From NCBI RefSeq assembly GCF_002441855.2, contig NZ_CP029487.1, positions 682,001-746,000 of the forward strand: 64,000 nt of DNA, in the 5' to 3' direction. Of the stretch, positions 32,037 through 40,193 are shown piece after piece. The notes below the pieces were generated by a model that ran no database searches, was not told the DNA's origin, and was given only the letters and a program-made list of their open reading frames with translations. The stretch comes from Eubacterium maltosivorans (GTDB lineage: Bacteria; Bacillota; Clostridia; Eubacteriales; Eubacteriaceae). Position 1 is the first letter of the stretch. Each line of letters opens with the position of its first letter. The translations under genes and the position numbers were made by a program.

Positions 32037-32056
32037 GCGTTTTGACTTGCAATTCA
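32037..32056. repeat. Right terminal inverted repeat of the prophage
   Basis: Inverse complement TGAATTGCAAGTCAAAACGC, matching 25236-25255 at 15 of 20 positions. It ends 2 bp before the right direct repeat. Confidence 0.7.
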
Positions 32057-32058
32057 GC

Positions 32059-32073
32059 AATTAATCCAGAACC
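32059..32073. repeat. Right flanking direct repeat (attR), containing the thrS stop codon
   Basis: AATTAATCCAGAACC, identical to 25220-25234. On the minus strand it encodes the last codons of thrS (Val-Leu-Asp-stop), so the coding sequence is preserved after integration. Confidence 0.9.
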
Positions 32074-33974
32074 AAAGATTTTTTTGCGATGTTCTGAGCA
32101 AGACGATACTTGAACTCGTCAATTTTTAAAGTTTCCTGTTCACCGGTATCACGGTTACGGATACTCAGACGTCCAGATTCAACTTCCTTATCACCAATGA
32201 CCAGCATATACGGAATCTTCTGCATCTGTGCTTCACGAATACGGTAACCGATCTTTTCATCCCTGAAGTCAATTTCTACGCGAATGCCTGCTTCTTCGAG
32301 TTTTGAAGCTACTTCTTTTGTGAAAGCGTCATGAGCATCGGATACTGGAATCAATTGTACCTGTACCGGAGCCAGCCAAAGCGGAAATTTTCCGGCAAAG
32401 TGTTCGATTAAAATACCGAGGAAACGTTCAATACTGCCAAAAATGGTACGGTGCAGGATAACTGGGCGATGCTTTTCTCCATCGCTGCCAACATAGGTTA
32501 AATCGAAACGTTCCGGCATCTGCATATCTAACTGAATCGTACCGCACTGCCATGTACGGCCAATGCTGTCTTCCAGATGGAAGTCAATCTTAGGACCATA
32601 GAATGCGCCGTCTCCCGGGTTCAGCTGATAATCCATCCCTTTGGCCTCCAATGCTTCGCGCAGCGCATCAGTTGCAACTTCCCAGTCTTCATCATTACCA
32701 ATGGCTTTCTCAGGTTTAGTAGAGAGCTCAACCTTATATTTAAAGCCAAAAATATCATAGATTTCATTAGCCAGGTCGATGATTCCAATGACTTCATCCT
32801 TTACCTGATCCATTGTCAGGAAAATGTGCGCGTCATCCTGAGTAAAGGTACGGACACGCATGAGGCCGTGGAGCGCACCGTGAAGTTCATGGCGGTGTAC
32901 CTGTCCCAGCTCACCCATACGCAGTGGCAGCTCACGGTAGCTGTGCTGTCTCGTTTTGTAGACAAGCATGCCGCCCGGGCAGTTCATTGGCTTGACAGCA
33001 AACTCCTGTCCATCTATTTCAGTAAAATACATATTTTCCTTATAGTTGTCCCAGTGGCCTGAACGTCTCCACAGATCAGCGTTCAGCATAATCGGCGTCT
33101 TGATTTCTTTATAGCCCTTTTTCATATGCTCGCTGCGCCAGAAATTTTCAAGCTCATTACGCAGAACCATTCCCTTAGGATGGAAAAACGGGAAGCCTGG
33201 TCCCTCTTCATGCATTGAGAAAAGGTCTAACTCCTTACCCAGCTTACGGTGGTCTCGTTTTTTAGCTTCTTCCAAGCGCTGTAAATATGCATCAAGCTCC
33301 GACTTTTTAGGGAAAGCAATCCCATAGACGCGCTGGAGCATCTTGTTATTGGCGTCGCCATGCCAGTAAGCGCCAGCAAGACTTAAAAGCTTAAAGGCCT
33401 TGATCTGAGATGCGTTTCGTATGTGTGGGCCAGCGCACAGGTCAGCCCATTCACCCTGTCCATAAAATGAAATAACCGCGTCCTCTGGGAGATTGTTAAT
33501 CAGCTCGGTTTTATAGGTCTCACCCTCTGCCTCTGCCCATTTCAACGCATCCTCTCTGGATTTGGTGTAATACTCAATTTCGGGCGCTTCCTTAACAATT
33601 TTTTTCATTTCCTTTTCGATCTTTTCAAGGTCTTCAGGTGTCAAGGTATGCTCTAAGTCAATGTCATAGTAAAAACCATTGTCAATGGCTGGACCAATGG
33701 TTAACTGTGCTTCAGGCCATATCCGCTTGATGGCCTGAGCCATGAGATGGGATGCGGAATGCCAGAAAGCGTGCTTTCCGCCTTCAGAATCAAAGGTCAA
33801 TAAATTTAATGTGCTGTCTTCCGTTATGGGCTTGCGGATATCTACCAGCTCACCATTTAATTCACCGGCCATTGTGTTGCGCGCCAGACCCTCACTGATA
33901 TCCTTCGCCACATCATAAACAGTGATTCCAGGTTCATACTGTTTAACAGAACCGTCTTTTAAAGTTATGTTCAT
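32061..33974 (-). CDS. thrS: Threonyl-tRNA synthetase
   Basis: 637 residues, full length: TGS ubiquitin-like domain (residues 1-60), the editing domain with HSASHLMAQAIKRIWP (near 73-88) and its CAGPH, then class II motifs (motif 2 RVRTFTQDDAHIF, motif 3 HRTIFGSIERFLGILIEHFAGKFPLWLAPVQ) and a C-terminal anticodon-binding domain. It charges tRNA-Thr. A T-box controls it. Its last codons form the right direct repeat of the prophage, which now separates it from infC. Confidence 0.98.
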   Translation of the reverse strand: MNITLKDGSVKQYEPGITVYDVAKDISEGLARNTMAGELNGELVDIRKPITEDSTLNLLTFDSEGGKHAFWHSASHLMAQAIKRIWPEAQLTIGPAIDNGFYYDIDLEHTLTPEDLEKIEKEMKKIVKEAPEIEYYTKSREDALKWAEAEGETYKTELINNLPEDAVISFYGQGEWADLCAGPHIRNASQIKAFKLLSLAGAYWHGDANNKMLQRVYGIAFPKKSELDAYLQRLEEAKKRDHRKLGKELDLFSMHEEGPGFPFFHPKGMVLRNELENFWRSEHMKKGYKEIKTPIMLNADLWRRSGHWDNYKENMYFTEIDGQEFAVKPMNCPGGMLVYKTRQHSYRELPLRMGELGQVHRHELHGALHGLMRVRTFTQDDAHIFLTMDQVKDEVIGIIDLANEIYDIFGFKYKVELSTKPEKAIGNDEDWEVATDALREALEAKGMDYQLNPGDGAFYGPKIDFHLEDSIGRTWQCGTIQLDMQMPERFDLTYVGSDGEKHRPVILHRTIFGSIERFLGILIEHFAGKFPLWLAPVQVQLIPVSDAHDAFTKEVASKLEEAGIRVEIDFRDEKIGYRIREAQMQKIPYMLVIGDKEVESGRLSIRNRDTGEQETLKIDEFKYRLAQNIAKKSLVLD

Positions 33975-34046
33975 AAGATTACCTCCATAAAATTGATAAG
34001 TTTAGATTGATCAAATAAATATTTTTCTAAAATGGAACGAAATATC

Positions 34047-34290
34047 AAAAACGTCCCATTGTCATAGACAATGGGACGTTCGTCACGCGGTTCCACCCAA
34101 ATTGGCATACATAGTATACCCACTCTGATGCTGATAACGGACAGCGCTCCGGTACTGCATTTGACAGCCAACTCGTGGGACGGTCTTCAGTTAAGGATTG
34201 GCTGCGGCAATCTCAGCACTATGCCTGCTCTCTGTAACCTTCGATTAACTTACTCTTCCCAGTCATCATCTTTATATGTTCAATTTATAC
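34047..34290 (-). promoter_or_regulatory. T-box riboswitch controlling thrS
   Basis: On the minus strand a Stem I region (GATGATGACTGGGAAGAGTA) leads to CTGAAG-ACC, where ACC (34182-34184) fits a threonine specifier. The T-box sequence GGGTGGAACCGCG lies at 34086-34098. A terminator AACGTCCCATTGTC/GACAATGGGACGTT plus TTTTT (34047-34080) follows. Confidence 0.93.
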
Positions 34291-34292
34291 AC

Positions 34293-34321
34293 AGTATACC
34301 CCTAAACGCCGGAAGATTCAA
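34293..34321 (-). promoter_or_regulatory. thrS promoter
   Basis: TTGAAT (34316-34321) and TATACT (34293-34298) are 17 bp apart, just upstream of the T-box leader. Confidence 0.7.
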
Positions 34322-34375
34322 TACCTTTTTGAAATATTTATGTAAATTTAAATGATTTTAAGTTAAACTTGAGGA

Positions 34376-34404
34376 TGGACATTTATAAGCGCCATCGTTA
34401 TAAT
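34376..34404 (+). promoter_or_regulatory. Promoter of the DUF445 gene
   Basis: TGGACA (34376-34381) and TATAAT (34399-34404) with a 17-bp spacer, divergent from thrS. Confidence 0.65.
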
Positions 34405-34442
34405 ACTATAATAACCAATCATTCTATAAAGGAGCGATCATT

Positions 34443-35339
34443 TTGGATCTACACTTTTTAATTGGCCCTTTGGTCGGCGCCGTTATTGGCCTTATCACCA
34501 ACGGGATTGCCATACGTATGTTATTCCGGCCACTGAAGCCTGTCAAAATTTTAGGTTGGACTCTTCCCTTCACGCCAGGGATCATTCCAAAAGAAAAAAC
34601 GCGAATCGCAAAATCTGTGGGGGGCGTCATTGGCTCTACACTTGTAAATGAAGAGGTTCTGAGCCGCGGACTCCTGTCACCGGAAATGGATGCTAAAATC
34701 AATGGCTACATCGATTATAAAATTGAAGCCTACAAAGACAGCCCAATAACCATTCGCGAAATTATTATCCACTATACCGATGAAGAAAAAACAGAAGCGT
34801 TGGCGAATACAACCACTGAAAAAGCAACCGCGCTGCTTTTTCGTAAGGTATGCCAGATGGATGTCGGCGATATGATTGCCGATGCTGCGATGGATGAAAT
34901 CAAAAATAATTCGTTATTTTCAGCTTTTTCTTTTATGGTCAGCGATAACACCATGATCGGCATCCGTGAAAAACTCAGAGATACTGTCAACAACATGGTT
35001 TTTGAGCGCGGCGAGGAGATGATCGGCAATCTGGTAGACCGCGAGAGTCATGAAATATTGGATTACAGCATGGCTGAGCTTTATGAGCGTTTTGGCTCAA
35101 GTGTGCCAAAGGTAAAGGAGAGTCTGCTTAAGGCCTATCACAATCTGGTCGAAAATAATTTATCCAAGGCTCTCACTGCTTTGGATATTCCCCAGTTAGT
35201 AGAAGATCAAATCAATGGATTTGACGTACTGGAAATGGAAAAAATTATTTTAAGCATCATGAAAAAAGAATTGAATGCCATCATATGGCTTGGTGGTCTG
35301 CTGGGTATGATTATGGGATTCATAATGAATTTCTTTTAA
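34443..35339 (+). CDS. DUF445 / UPF0754 (YheB-like) membrane-associated protein
   Basis: 298 residues, TTG start with AAAGGAG 8 nt before. An N-terminal hydrophobic span (GPLVGAVIGLITNGIAIRMLF) is followed by the family motif RPLKPVKILGWTLPFTPGIIPKEK, a long helical region and a C-terminal span (IIWLGGLLGMIMGFIMNFF). Members occur across Firmicutes without a settled function. Topology suggests both ends are anchored in the membrane. Confidence 0.85.
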   Translation: MDLHFLIGPLVGAVIGLITNGIAIRMLFRPLKPVKILGWTLPFTPGIIPKEKTRIAKSVGGVIGSTLVNEEVLSRGLLSPEMDAKINGYIDYKIEAYKDSPITIREIIIHYTDEEKTEALANTTTEKATALLFRKVCQMDVGDMIADAAMDEIKNNSLFSAFSFMVSDNTMIGIREKLRDTVNNMVFERGEEMIGNLVDRESHEILDYSMAELYERFGSSVPKVKESLLKAYHNLVENNLSKALTALDIPQLVEDQINGFDVLEMEKIILSIMKKELNAIIWLGGLLGMIMGFIMNFF

Positions 35340-35343
35340 AGCA

Positions 35344-35380
35344 AAAAAACGGTTCTGGAAAAATGACAGAATCGTTTTTT
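35344..35380 (+). terminator. Rho-independent terminator
   Basis: AAAACGGTTCTG/CAGAATCGTTTT with one G.T pair, followed by TTTT, just after the DUF445 stop codon. Confidence 0.8.
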
Positions 35381-35432
35381 TATTGCTTTATTTTTTTCCA
35401 AAGGGGTATTCTAAAAAGAAAAACCTTAAGGA

Positions 35433-37283
35433 GTGATTTCAATTCTAAAAGCCATCAAAAATTTCTTTAAAGCCTTACCCAAAACATTACCAGCCATTGT
35501 CTTCGGTTTATTTCTTATGGGAACTGTTACTCTGCTCTTTGGAAGAAACAACGCAGTTATCGCACTTGTTTTTCTTTTATACACCCAGACGATGGTTAAA
35601 AACCGTCTGTCCGTTGTCAATATGCTGCTCGATTCCATCTGGTTGGTTGGCTATGCTATTTTAGGAACTTTGGTCTCCATGCACTTTGTTACATTGATTA
35701 CTATAGGATTTTTCCTGATTTTTTTTCTGATCTATGCCGATGCCAATGAGTTTTTGAAAACAAACTACTACATCCCCGGTATGGCGTTTATCCTTGTACA
35801 AATCAGCCCTGGAACACTGGCCGATCTTCCGATCCGTATTTTAGCACTCCTTTACTGCCTGGCGATCTGTATAACAATGAGTCTGATTCTGCAAAAACAT
35901 CCCTCAAAACCCGCCTTTAATCCAATTGTAAAAGAAGCGCTCAACTGCGCTGGCGCAGGGTTTAAAATGCTGGGACAAAAAAGAAAATCTAAAGATGAAG
36001 CCGTTGATAAAAAGCTTGATGCCCTATCGCTGGAGCTTAGCAGCGATATTTATCCAGCTGTTTTCAGACAAATGGGCCTGATGAACGGCAGTCAAAAATA
36101 TACCTATGGTTTGATGCTCTGCCTTGAACAGCTCGGGCAAGTACTACAATCCATCGGCACTTCTGAAAAAGCGCTTTCAGCCATTGATGAGACTCAGTTT
36201 TCTGTTTTAGGCGCACGGCTGGAAGCTGCGGAAGAGCCCAAAGCATTGTCGGCCGATTTACAGGCATTTTTAAAAAAGCCTTCGCTGACCCATAGCCGGC
36301 TAAATCAAGAGCTTCTGCTGATTCTGGAATCTCTCAGGGAACGGCTTCTGGATGATTGTCACAGCAGCGATCTGAACACTTCTATTAAACAAGGGCTTAG
36401 GTATAAATCCCTTACACTTCGCCGCCGGTTCAGCCTTGATTTTTTTCAGATGCGTTTCGCACTCCAGACAGCTGTTATTGTAACAGTTTGTACCGTCACA
36501 GCACAGTTTATTCCCCATTGGTTTAGTATTCCTCTCAATGAATGGCACGGCTACTGGATACCGCTTATGGGATATTTATCTTCCAGCATTTATATTCGTG
36601 ACACACTAAAAAAAGCTGCCTATAAGGTGATCGGTACAATTCTGGGAATGATATTTTTCGTTCTTGTCACACAATATATTCCCGCCTCAATACGCCTGCT
36701 GCTTACCGTTGCAGTCGGTCTGGTCTTTATGCTAACCATAAAAAGTTCAATTGTCAGCACCATAATCAGCACACAAATGACCGCCGTTATGTTTTTACCC
36801 GAACTGGGCGTCATGGATCTGGTATTATTCCGGGTATTCTGTGTTATCGGCGGTGTGTCCATCGCTGTACTTGGCGGAATTTTCATATTCAGAACACGCA
36901 AGCAGGATGTTTTCCGCTATGAACTCACCAGCCTTTTTAAATCGGATTTGTTTATTCTGTATAATCTGTGGAATCTTGCTGAAAAACGGGAGACTGGACC
37001 CTTACTTTATGAAAACCTGTTAAACCTCCATCTGGTCAGCAAGCAGCTGGAAAGCCTGGCAGAAGAGCAAAAGCTTATACCAAATGAAGCCTTTGAAAAA
37101 ATAATGGATAGGAACCGGCATTTTCTAGCAGTAGCCGTTCATTTGAGCATGTACTTAAGCTTAAAAGGTGTTTCGCCAGAGCAATGGCAACACATAAAAA
37201 CTGAAATTCACAAAGTCGGAGAGATGCTTAAAAAAGATTTTGAAATCTCAAAAAATGTACCAGAAGAAGCCAGCCAGACTTGA
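35433..37283 (+). CDS. FUSC-family (aromatic acid exporter-like) membrane protein
   Basis: 616 residues with two blocks of hydrophobic helices (about residues 15-150 and 330-480), each followed by cytoplasmic helical domains. This is the FUSC/YccS layout of presumed aromatic-acid or small-molecule exporters. The start is uncertain: GTG 35433 overlaps the AAGGAG ribosome-binding site, whereas an in-frame ATT at 35442 has ideal spacing but is a rare start codon. Substrate unknown. Confidence 0.8.
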   Translation: MISILKAIKNFFKALPKTLPAIVFGLFLMGTVTLLFGRNNAVIALVFLLYTQTMVKNRLSVVNMLLDSIWLVGYAILGTLVSMHFVTLITIGFFLIFFLIYADANEFLKTNYYIPGMAFILVQISPGTLADLPIRILALLYCLAICITMSLILQKHPSKPAFNPIVKEALNCAGAGFKMLGQKRKSKDEAVDKKLDALSLELSSDIYPAVFRQMGLMNGSQKYTYGLMLCLEQLGQVLQSIGTSEKALSAIDETQFSVLGARLEAAEEPKALSADLQAFLKKPSLTHSRLNQELLLILESLRERLLDDCHSSDLNTSIKQGLRYKSLTLRRRFSLDFFQMRFALQTAVIVTVCTVTAQFIPHWFSIPLNEWHGYWIPLMGYLSSSIYIRDTLKKAAYKVIGTILGMIFFVLVTQYIPASIRLLLTVAVGLVFMLTIKSSIVSTIISTQMTAVMFLPELGVMDLVLFRVFCVIGGVSIAVLGGIFIFRTRKQDVFRYELTSLFKSDLFILYNLWNLAEKRETGPLLYENLLNLHLVSKQLESLAEEQKLIPNEAFEKIMDRNRHFLAVAVHLSMYLSLKGVSPEQWQHIKTEIHKVGEMLKKDFEISKNVPEEASQT

Positions 37284-37317
37284 ATATCATTTCAAAAACA
37301 GCTATAATAAAAACAGA

Positions 37318-37408
37318 ATCATATGGGGAGCTTGCTGCAGCAGGCTGAGAGGAGGCTTTGTCGCTTCGACTCACAACCTGATTTGGATAATGCCAACGTA
37401 GGGACAGC
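37318..37408 (+). promoter_or_regulatory. TPP riboswitch (THI box)
   Basis: The aptamer shows GGGGAGC, GCTGAGAGGAGG and the conserved ACCTGATTTGGATAATGCCAACGTAGGGA core of the thiamine pyrophosphate riboswitch (37374-37403), directly before thiW. Confidence 0.95.
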
Positions 37409-37418
37409 ATAATATTTT

Positions 37419-37456
37419 ATGGGGTACGCAGCGTAGGCGTATCCCATTTTTATTTT
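37419..37456 (+). terminator. TPP riboswitch terminator
   Basis: ATGGGGTACGC/GCGTATCCCAT, an 11-bp stem with one G.T pair, followed by a T-run. It gives premature termination when TPP is bound. Confidence 0.85.
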
Positions 37457-37472
37457 TCTGGAGGCTTCTGGC

Positions 37473-37991
37473 ATGGAAAAAAATCATACGCGAAAATTAA
37501 CAATGGCCGGTATTCTTATTGCCACAGGGGTGGTCTGTTCGCCCTTCAGCATTCCTTTGGGATCGGCCCGCTGTTTTCCGGTTCAACATATGGTTAATAT
37601 TCTCTCAGCCGTTTTTCTCGGCCCTTTTTATGGCTTTTCTATGGCTTTTATCACCAGTCTTATACGGCTAATGCTTGGAACCGGCAGCCTTCTGGCCTTT
37701 CCTGGAAGCATGTGCGGCGCTCTTCTCTGCGGATTGGTTTTTCGTTATACTCAAAAGCTGTCATTCACTTATCTTGGTGAGCTTTTTGGTACCAGTATCC
37801 TTGGCGCTCTTGCGGCTTACCCAATTGCGACCATGGTCATGGGCAAAGAGGCTGCTCTGTTTGCCTACGTGATACCTTTTTTCATCAGCTGTATCGGCGG
37901 TGTGGTCCTAGGAGCTGTTCTGGTAGCAGCCATTCAGAAAACTGGCGTCATGAACTATGTTTTAAATGATAAATCCAGGCATCATTTATAA
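37473..37991 (+). CDS. thiW: ThiW, ECF-type thiamine-precursor (thiazole) transporter subunit
   Basis: 172 residues with five or six hydrophobic helices. The GILIATGVVCSPFSIPLGSARCFPVQHMVN region near residues 12-41 is diagnostic of ThiW, the S component presumed to import the thiazole moiety of thiamine. The TPP riboswitch immediately upstream supports the assignment. GGAGG precedes ATG 37473. No EcfAAT genes are nearby. Confidence 0.93.
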   Translation: MEKNHTRKLTMAGILIATGVVCSPFSIPLGSARCFPVQHMVNILSAVFLGPFYGFSMAFITSLIRLMLGTGSLLAFPGSMCGALLCGLVFRYTQKLSFTYLGELFGTSILGALAAYPIATMVMGKEAALFAYVIPFFISCIGGVVLGAVLVAAIQKTGVMNYVLNDKSRHHL

Positions 37992-38026
37992 ATCTTTAAT
38001 GAAGCTGTGGAGAATCAGAATAGCTT

Positions 38027-38614
38027 TCAGATAGTTTTCCCCTGCTGAATAATTTGACATAGATTTTGTATTCGAGTGAATTCATTCACTTTCAGAACAA
38101 CCCAGTCTGTTTTGATTGTCAAGAAAATCAGTATTTTTCGAATAAAGATAACAAAATGTTGTATGTAAGCTTCAATATTCTTTTCAGGAATCTCATCATG
38201 AAAGGTATGCAGCATACCAAAAACGATAAATCTCGCAGTCGTCTGTAGATTTTCGCAATGAAATGTACCCTCACGAATCCCCTCTTCCATAATCGGAATC
38301 AGATTTTCCACCATTTTAGCCGCCACCTTATCAATTCGGCTGGCTCTTATTTCACTGTTTTCATGATAATTGCTCTCAAACTCCTTATGCTTCAGAGTAT
38401 AGTCAAAAAAATACTGTATAAAATAATTAAGCTTATCAATCGCGGGCATACCAGGCTCATTGAAAATCTGGGTCTCACGGAGCGATTCAGTCGCGTAGAA
38501 CTCACAGGCGGCTTCAAAAATTTCTGTATTGTCTACTTTGCCCTCTTTGTCAAGATTTTTGGGAACAGATTTTTTCTTTGGAAATAGAATAAATAAATAT
38601 TGCTTTCTGCTCAT
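38027..38614 (-). pseudogene. TetR-family regulator lacking its DNA-binding domain
   Basis: Up to 195 residues from ATG 38614, with no clear ribosome-binding site. The part from NTEIFEAACEFYATESL onward resembles a TetR C-terminal ligand/dimer domain (PAIDKLNYFIQYFFDYTLKHKEFES; MEEGIREGTFHCENLQTTARFIVFGMLH). The usual 45-residue N-terminal helix-turn-helix is missing, and the divergent gene starting at 38658 leaves no space for it. It is either a truncated remnant or an unusual effector-only protein. Confidence 0.5.
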
Positions 38615-38657
38615 TTGTGATATAATGCTACCATTAAAGCCCCAAAAGGAGTACCTA

Positions 38658-39464
38658 GTGAAAAAGGACAAGACATCAAAAGAAAAATCGGTTAAAAATA
38701 TTCGGGAAAATAAAGGAAAGTTTCTGCTGTACCTGCTTTTGAGAGCCATGGTCATTGTTGTAATGATTGCTCAGATTGTAAATGAAAACTGGGATAATGT
38801 GTTTTTATGTGTGTTTACACTGATTTTATTTATGATTCCTTCCTTTGTCGATAAAGAACTGCATATCAAAATGCCTACTACTCTCGAGGTTATTATTCTT
38901 CTTTTTATCTTTTCGGCTGAAATTCTTGGCGAAATCCAGGAATACTACCTCATTTTTGACCATTGGGACGCAATGCTGCACACCATTAACGGTTTTCTGA
39001 TGGCGGCAATTGGTTTTTCACTCATTGATATTCTTAACGAAAATGAGAATTTCAGTCTCAGCCTTTCCCCGGTTTTTGTGGCAGTCTTTGCTTTCTGTTT
39101 TTCAATGACGATCGGCGTTCTCTGGGAATTTTTTGAATTTGCAGCAGATTGGTTTTTTCATACCGATATGCAGAAGGATACCATTATCCACAGCATCAGT
39201 TCGGTGATTTTTAATCCTGAAGGCAAAAATGTTGCGGTGACCATCCCAATCGAAAGTATGATTGTCAACGGACAAACGTGGAATTATGGCGGCTATATCG
39301 ACATTGGTTTAATTGACACCATGTCTGATCTCTTTGTTAACTTTATCGGCGCAGTCGTTTTTTCAATCTTTGGTTTGTTCTATATTAAAAGCCGTGGTAA
39401 AGGAACCTTTGTGAAACGTTTTATGCCAAGACTTAAAAAGTACAACAAAAAAAGTCCTGAATAG
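38658..39464 (+). CDS. Multi-span membrane protein, DUF2238-like
   Basis: 268 residues from GTG 38658 (AAAAGGAG 6 nt before). Seven or so hydrophobic segments occur; FDHWDAMLHTINGFLMAAIGF and TIGVLWEFFEFAADWFF are the conserved-looking core with charged and aromatic residues inside membrane helices. Function unknown. It is divergent from the TetR-like gene, the common arrangement for a regulator and the membrane protein it controls. Confidence 0.7.
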   Translation: MKKDKTSKEKSVKNIRENKGKFLLYLLLRAMVIVVMIAQIVNENWDNVFLCVFTLILFMIPSFVDKELHIKMPTTLEVIILLFIFSAEILGEIQEYYLIFDHWDAMLHTINGFLMAAIGFSLIDILNENENFSLSLSPVFVAVFAFCFSMTIGVLWEFFEFAADWFFHTDMQKDTIIHSISSVIFNPEGKNVAVTIPIESMIVNGQTWNYGGYIDIGLIDTMSDLFVNFIGAVVFSIFGLFYIKSRGKGTFVKRFMPRLKKYNKKSPE

Positions 39465-39472
39465 GACTTTTT
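39446..39472 (+). terminator. Terminator overlapping the gene end
   Basis: AAAAAGTCCT/AGGACTTTTT with loop GAAT. The left arm lies within the last codons of the preceding gene. Confidence 0.75.
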
Positions 39473-39593
39473 ATCATAATTTTATAGTCACGACTCTTAA
39501 CATCTGTTTCTTCAGCAAAATTCAGGCAGGCTGTGGGTTTGTAAAGCTTCATTTCTATCTCATTACGCCTTTAAGCCCTTTTTAAATTCAGGC

Positions 39594-40157
39594 CTATTTT
39601 TCCTTTTTCGCTTTCTTTTTCTTCAGCTTCAATGATATTTCTTTTTCTTCCGCCATGGTTTGAAACAGATAGACAACCTGTTTAGCGCTCTCTTTCAGAG
39701 GTGTCTCAGGAGCAATTGCTTCCTTTATCTGCGTCATCACTCTGTTTACATCCTCAAGCTCTAAGAGATTCACAGCTGTGCAGTAAAATGTTTTCCGTCT
39801 TCCATCATTATAGTTCTTTAAAAGATAACGAAGTATCTCAATTTTCTCATTCAGCATTATTTTGTAGTTTTCCAGGCCATCACGCTCAGCTTTTTGAAAG
39901 TCCTTCAACACGTGGCGGTATGAAATAAAGCTGTCATATGGACTAACGGTCTCGTAGCGATCACAGGGATAATCCCGGCATTGAAAGCAAAACTCAATAT
40001 TGTCATGTTCTTGTCCGCATTTCTTGATTGTGCAGGAACGATGGCCCTTTCCTCCGCAGCCGGGACAGCCGGATTCTCTCATATGATACATGGGGCACAG
40101 GCCACAGTTAAGACCACACATAGAAAACTGCGGATATGCTCGCTCATTTTTCTCCAT
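39594..40157 (-). CDS. DUF3795-family Cys-rich protein
   Basis: 187 residues. The N-terminal 65 contain the family's cysteine series (CGLNCGLCPMY, GCPGCGGKG, SCTIKKCG, FCFQCRDYPCDRY), likely binding zinc or an Fe-S cluster. The rest is helical with a very basic tail (KLKKKKAKKEK). DUF3795 proteins are common in anaerobes; function unknown. Confidence 0.8.
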   Translation of the reverse strand: MEKNERAYPQFSMCGLNCGLCPMYHMRESGCPGCGGKGHRSCTIKKCGQEHDNIEFCFQCRDYPCDRYETVSPYDSFISYRHVLKDFQKAERDGLENYKIMLNEKIEILRYLLKNYNDGRRKTFYCTAVNLLELEDVNRVMTQIKEAIAPETPLKESAKQVVYLFQTMAEEKEISLKLKKKKAKKEK

Positions 40158-40193
40158 TTAGCTTTTCTCCTTTAAATTTTCTGTCATCTTTAC

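Larger units (their letters stand above)
25220..32073 (+). mobile_element. Inovirus-like prophage with CRESS-type Rep and IS30 transposase
   Basis: A 6.8-kb element is bounded by 15-bp direct repeats (AATTAATCCAGAACC at 25220-25234 and 32059-32073) and imperfect 20-bp terminal inverted repeats. It carries filamentous-phage functions in order: small early genes, ssDNA-binding candidate, coat proteins, terminator, adsorption protein, pVI-like, Zot/pI. These are followed by a replication origin, a CRESS-like Rep and an IS30 transposase. No secretin is encoded, as expected for a monoderm host. It lies between thrS and infC, interrupting a normally contiguous gene pair. All genes appear intact. 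Confidence 0.92.

Noticed and set aside
34071-34355. 94-codon plus-strand frame upstream of thrS
   Set aside because: It is entirely antisense to the thrS T-box leader and its promoter.
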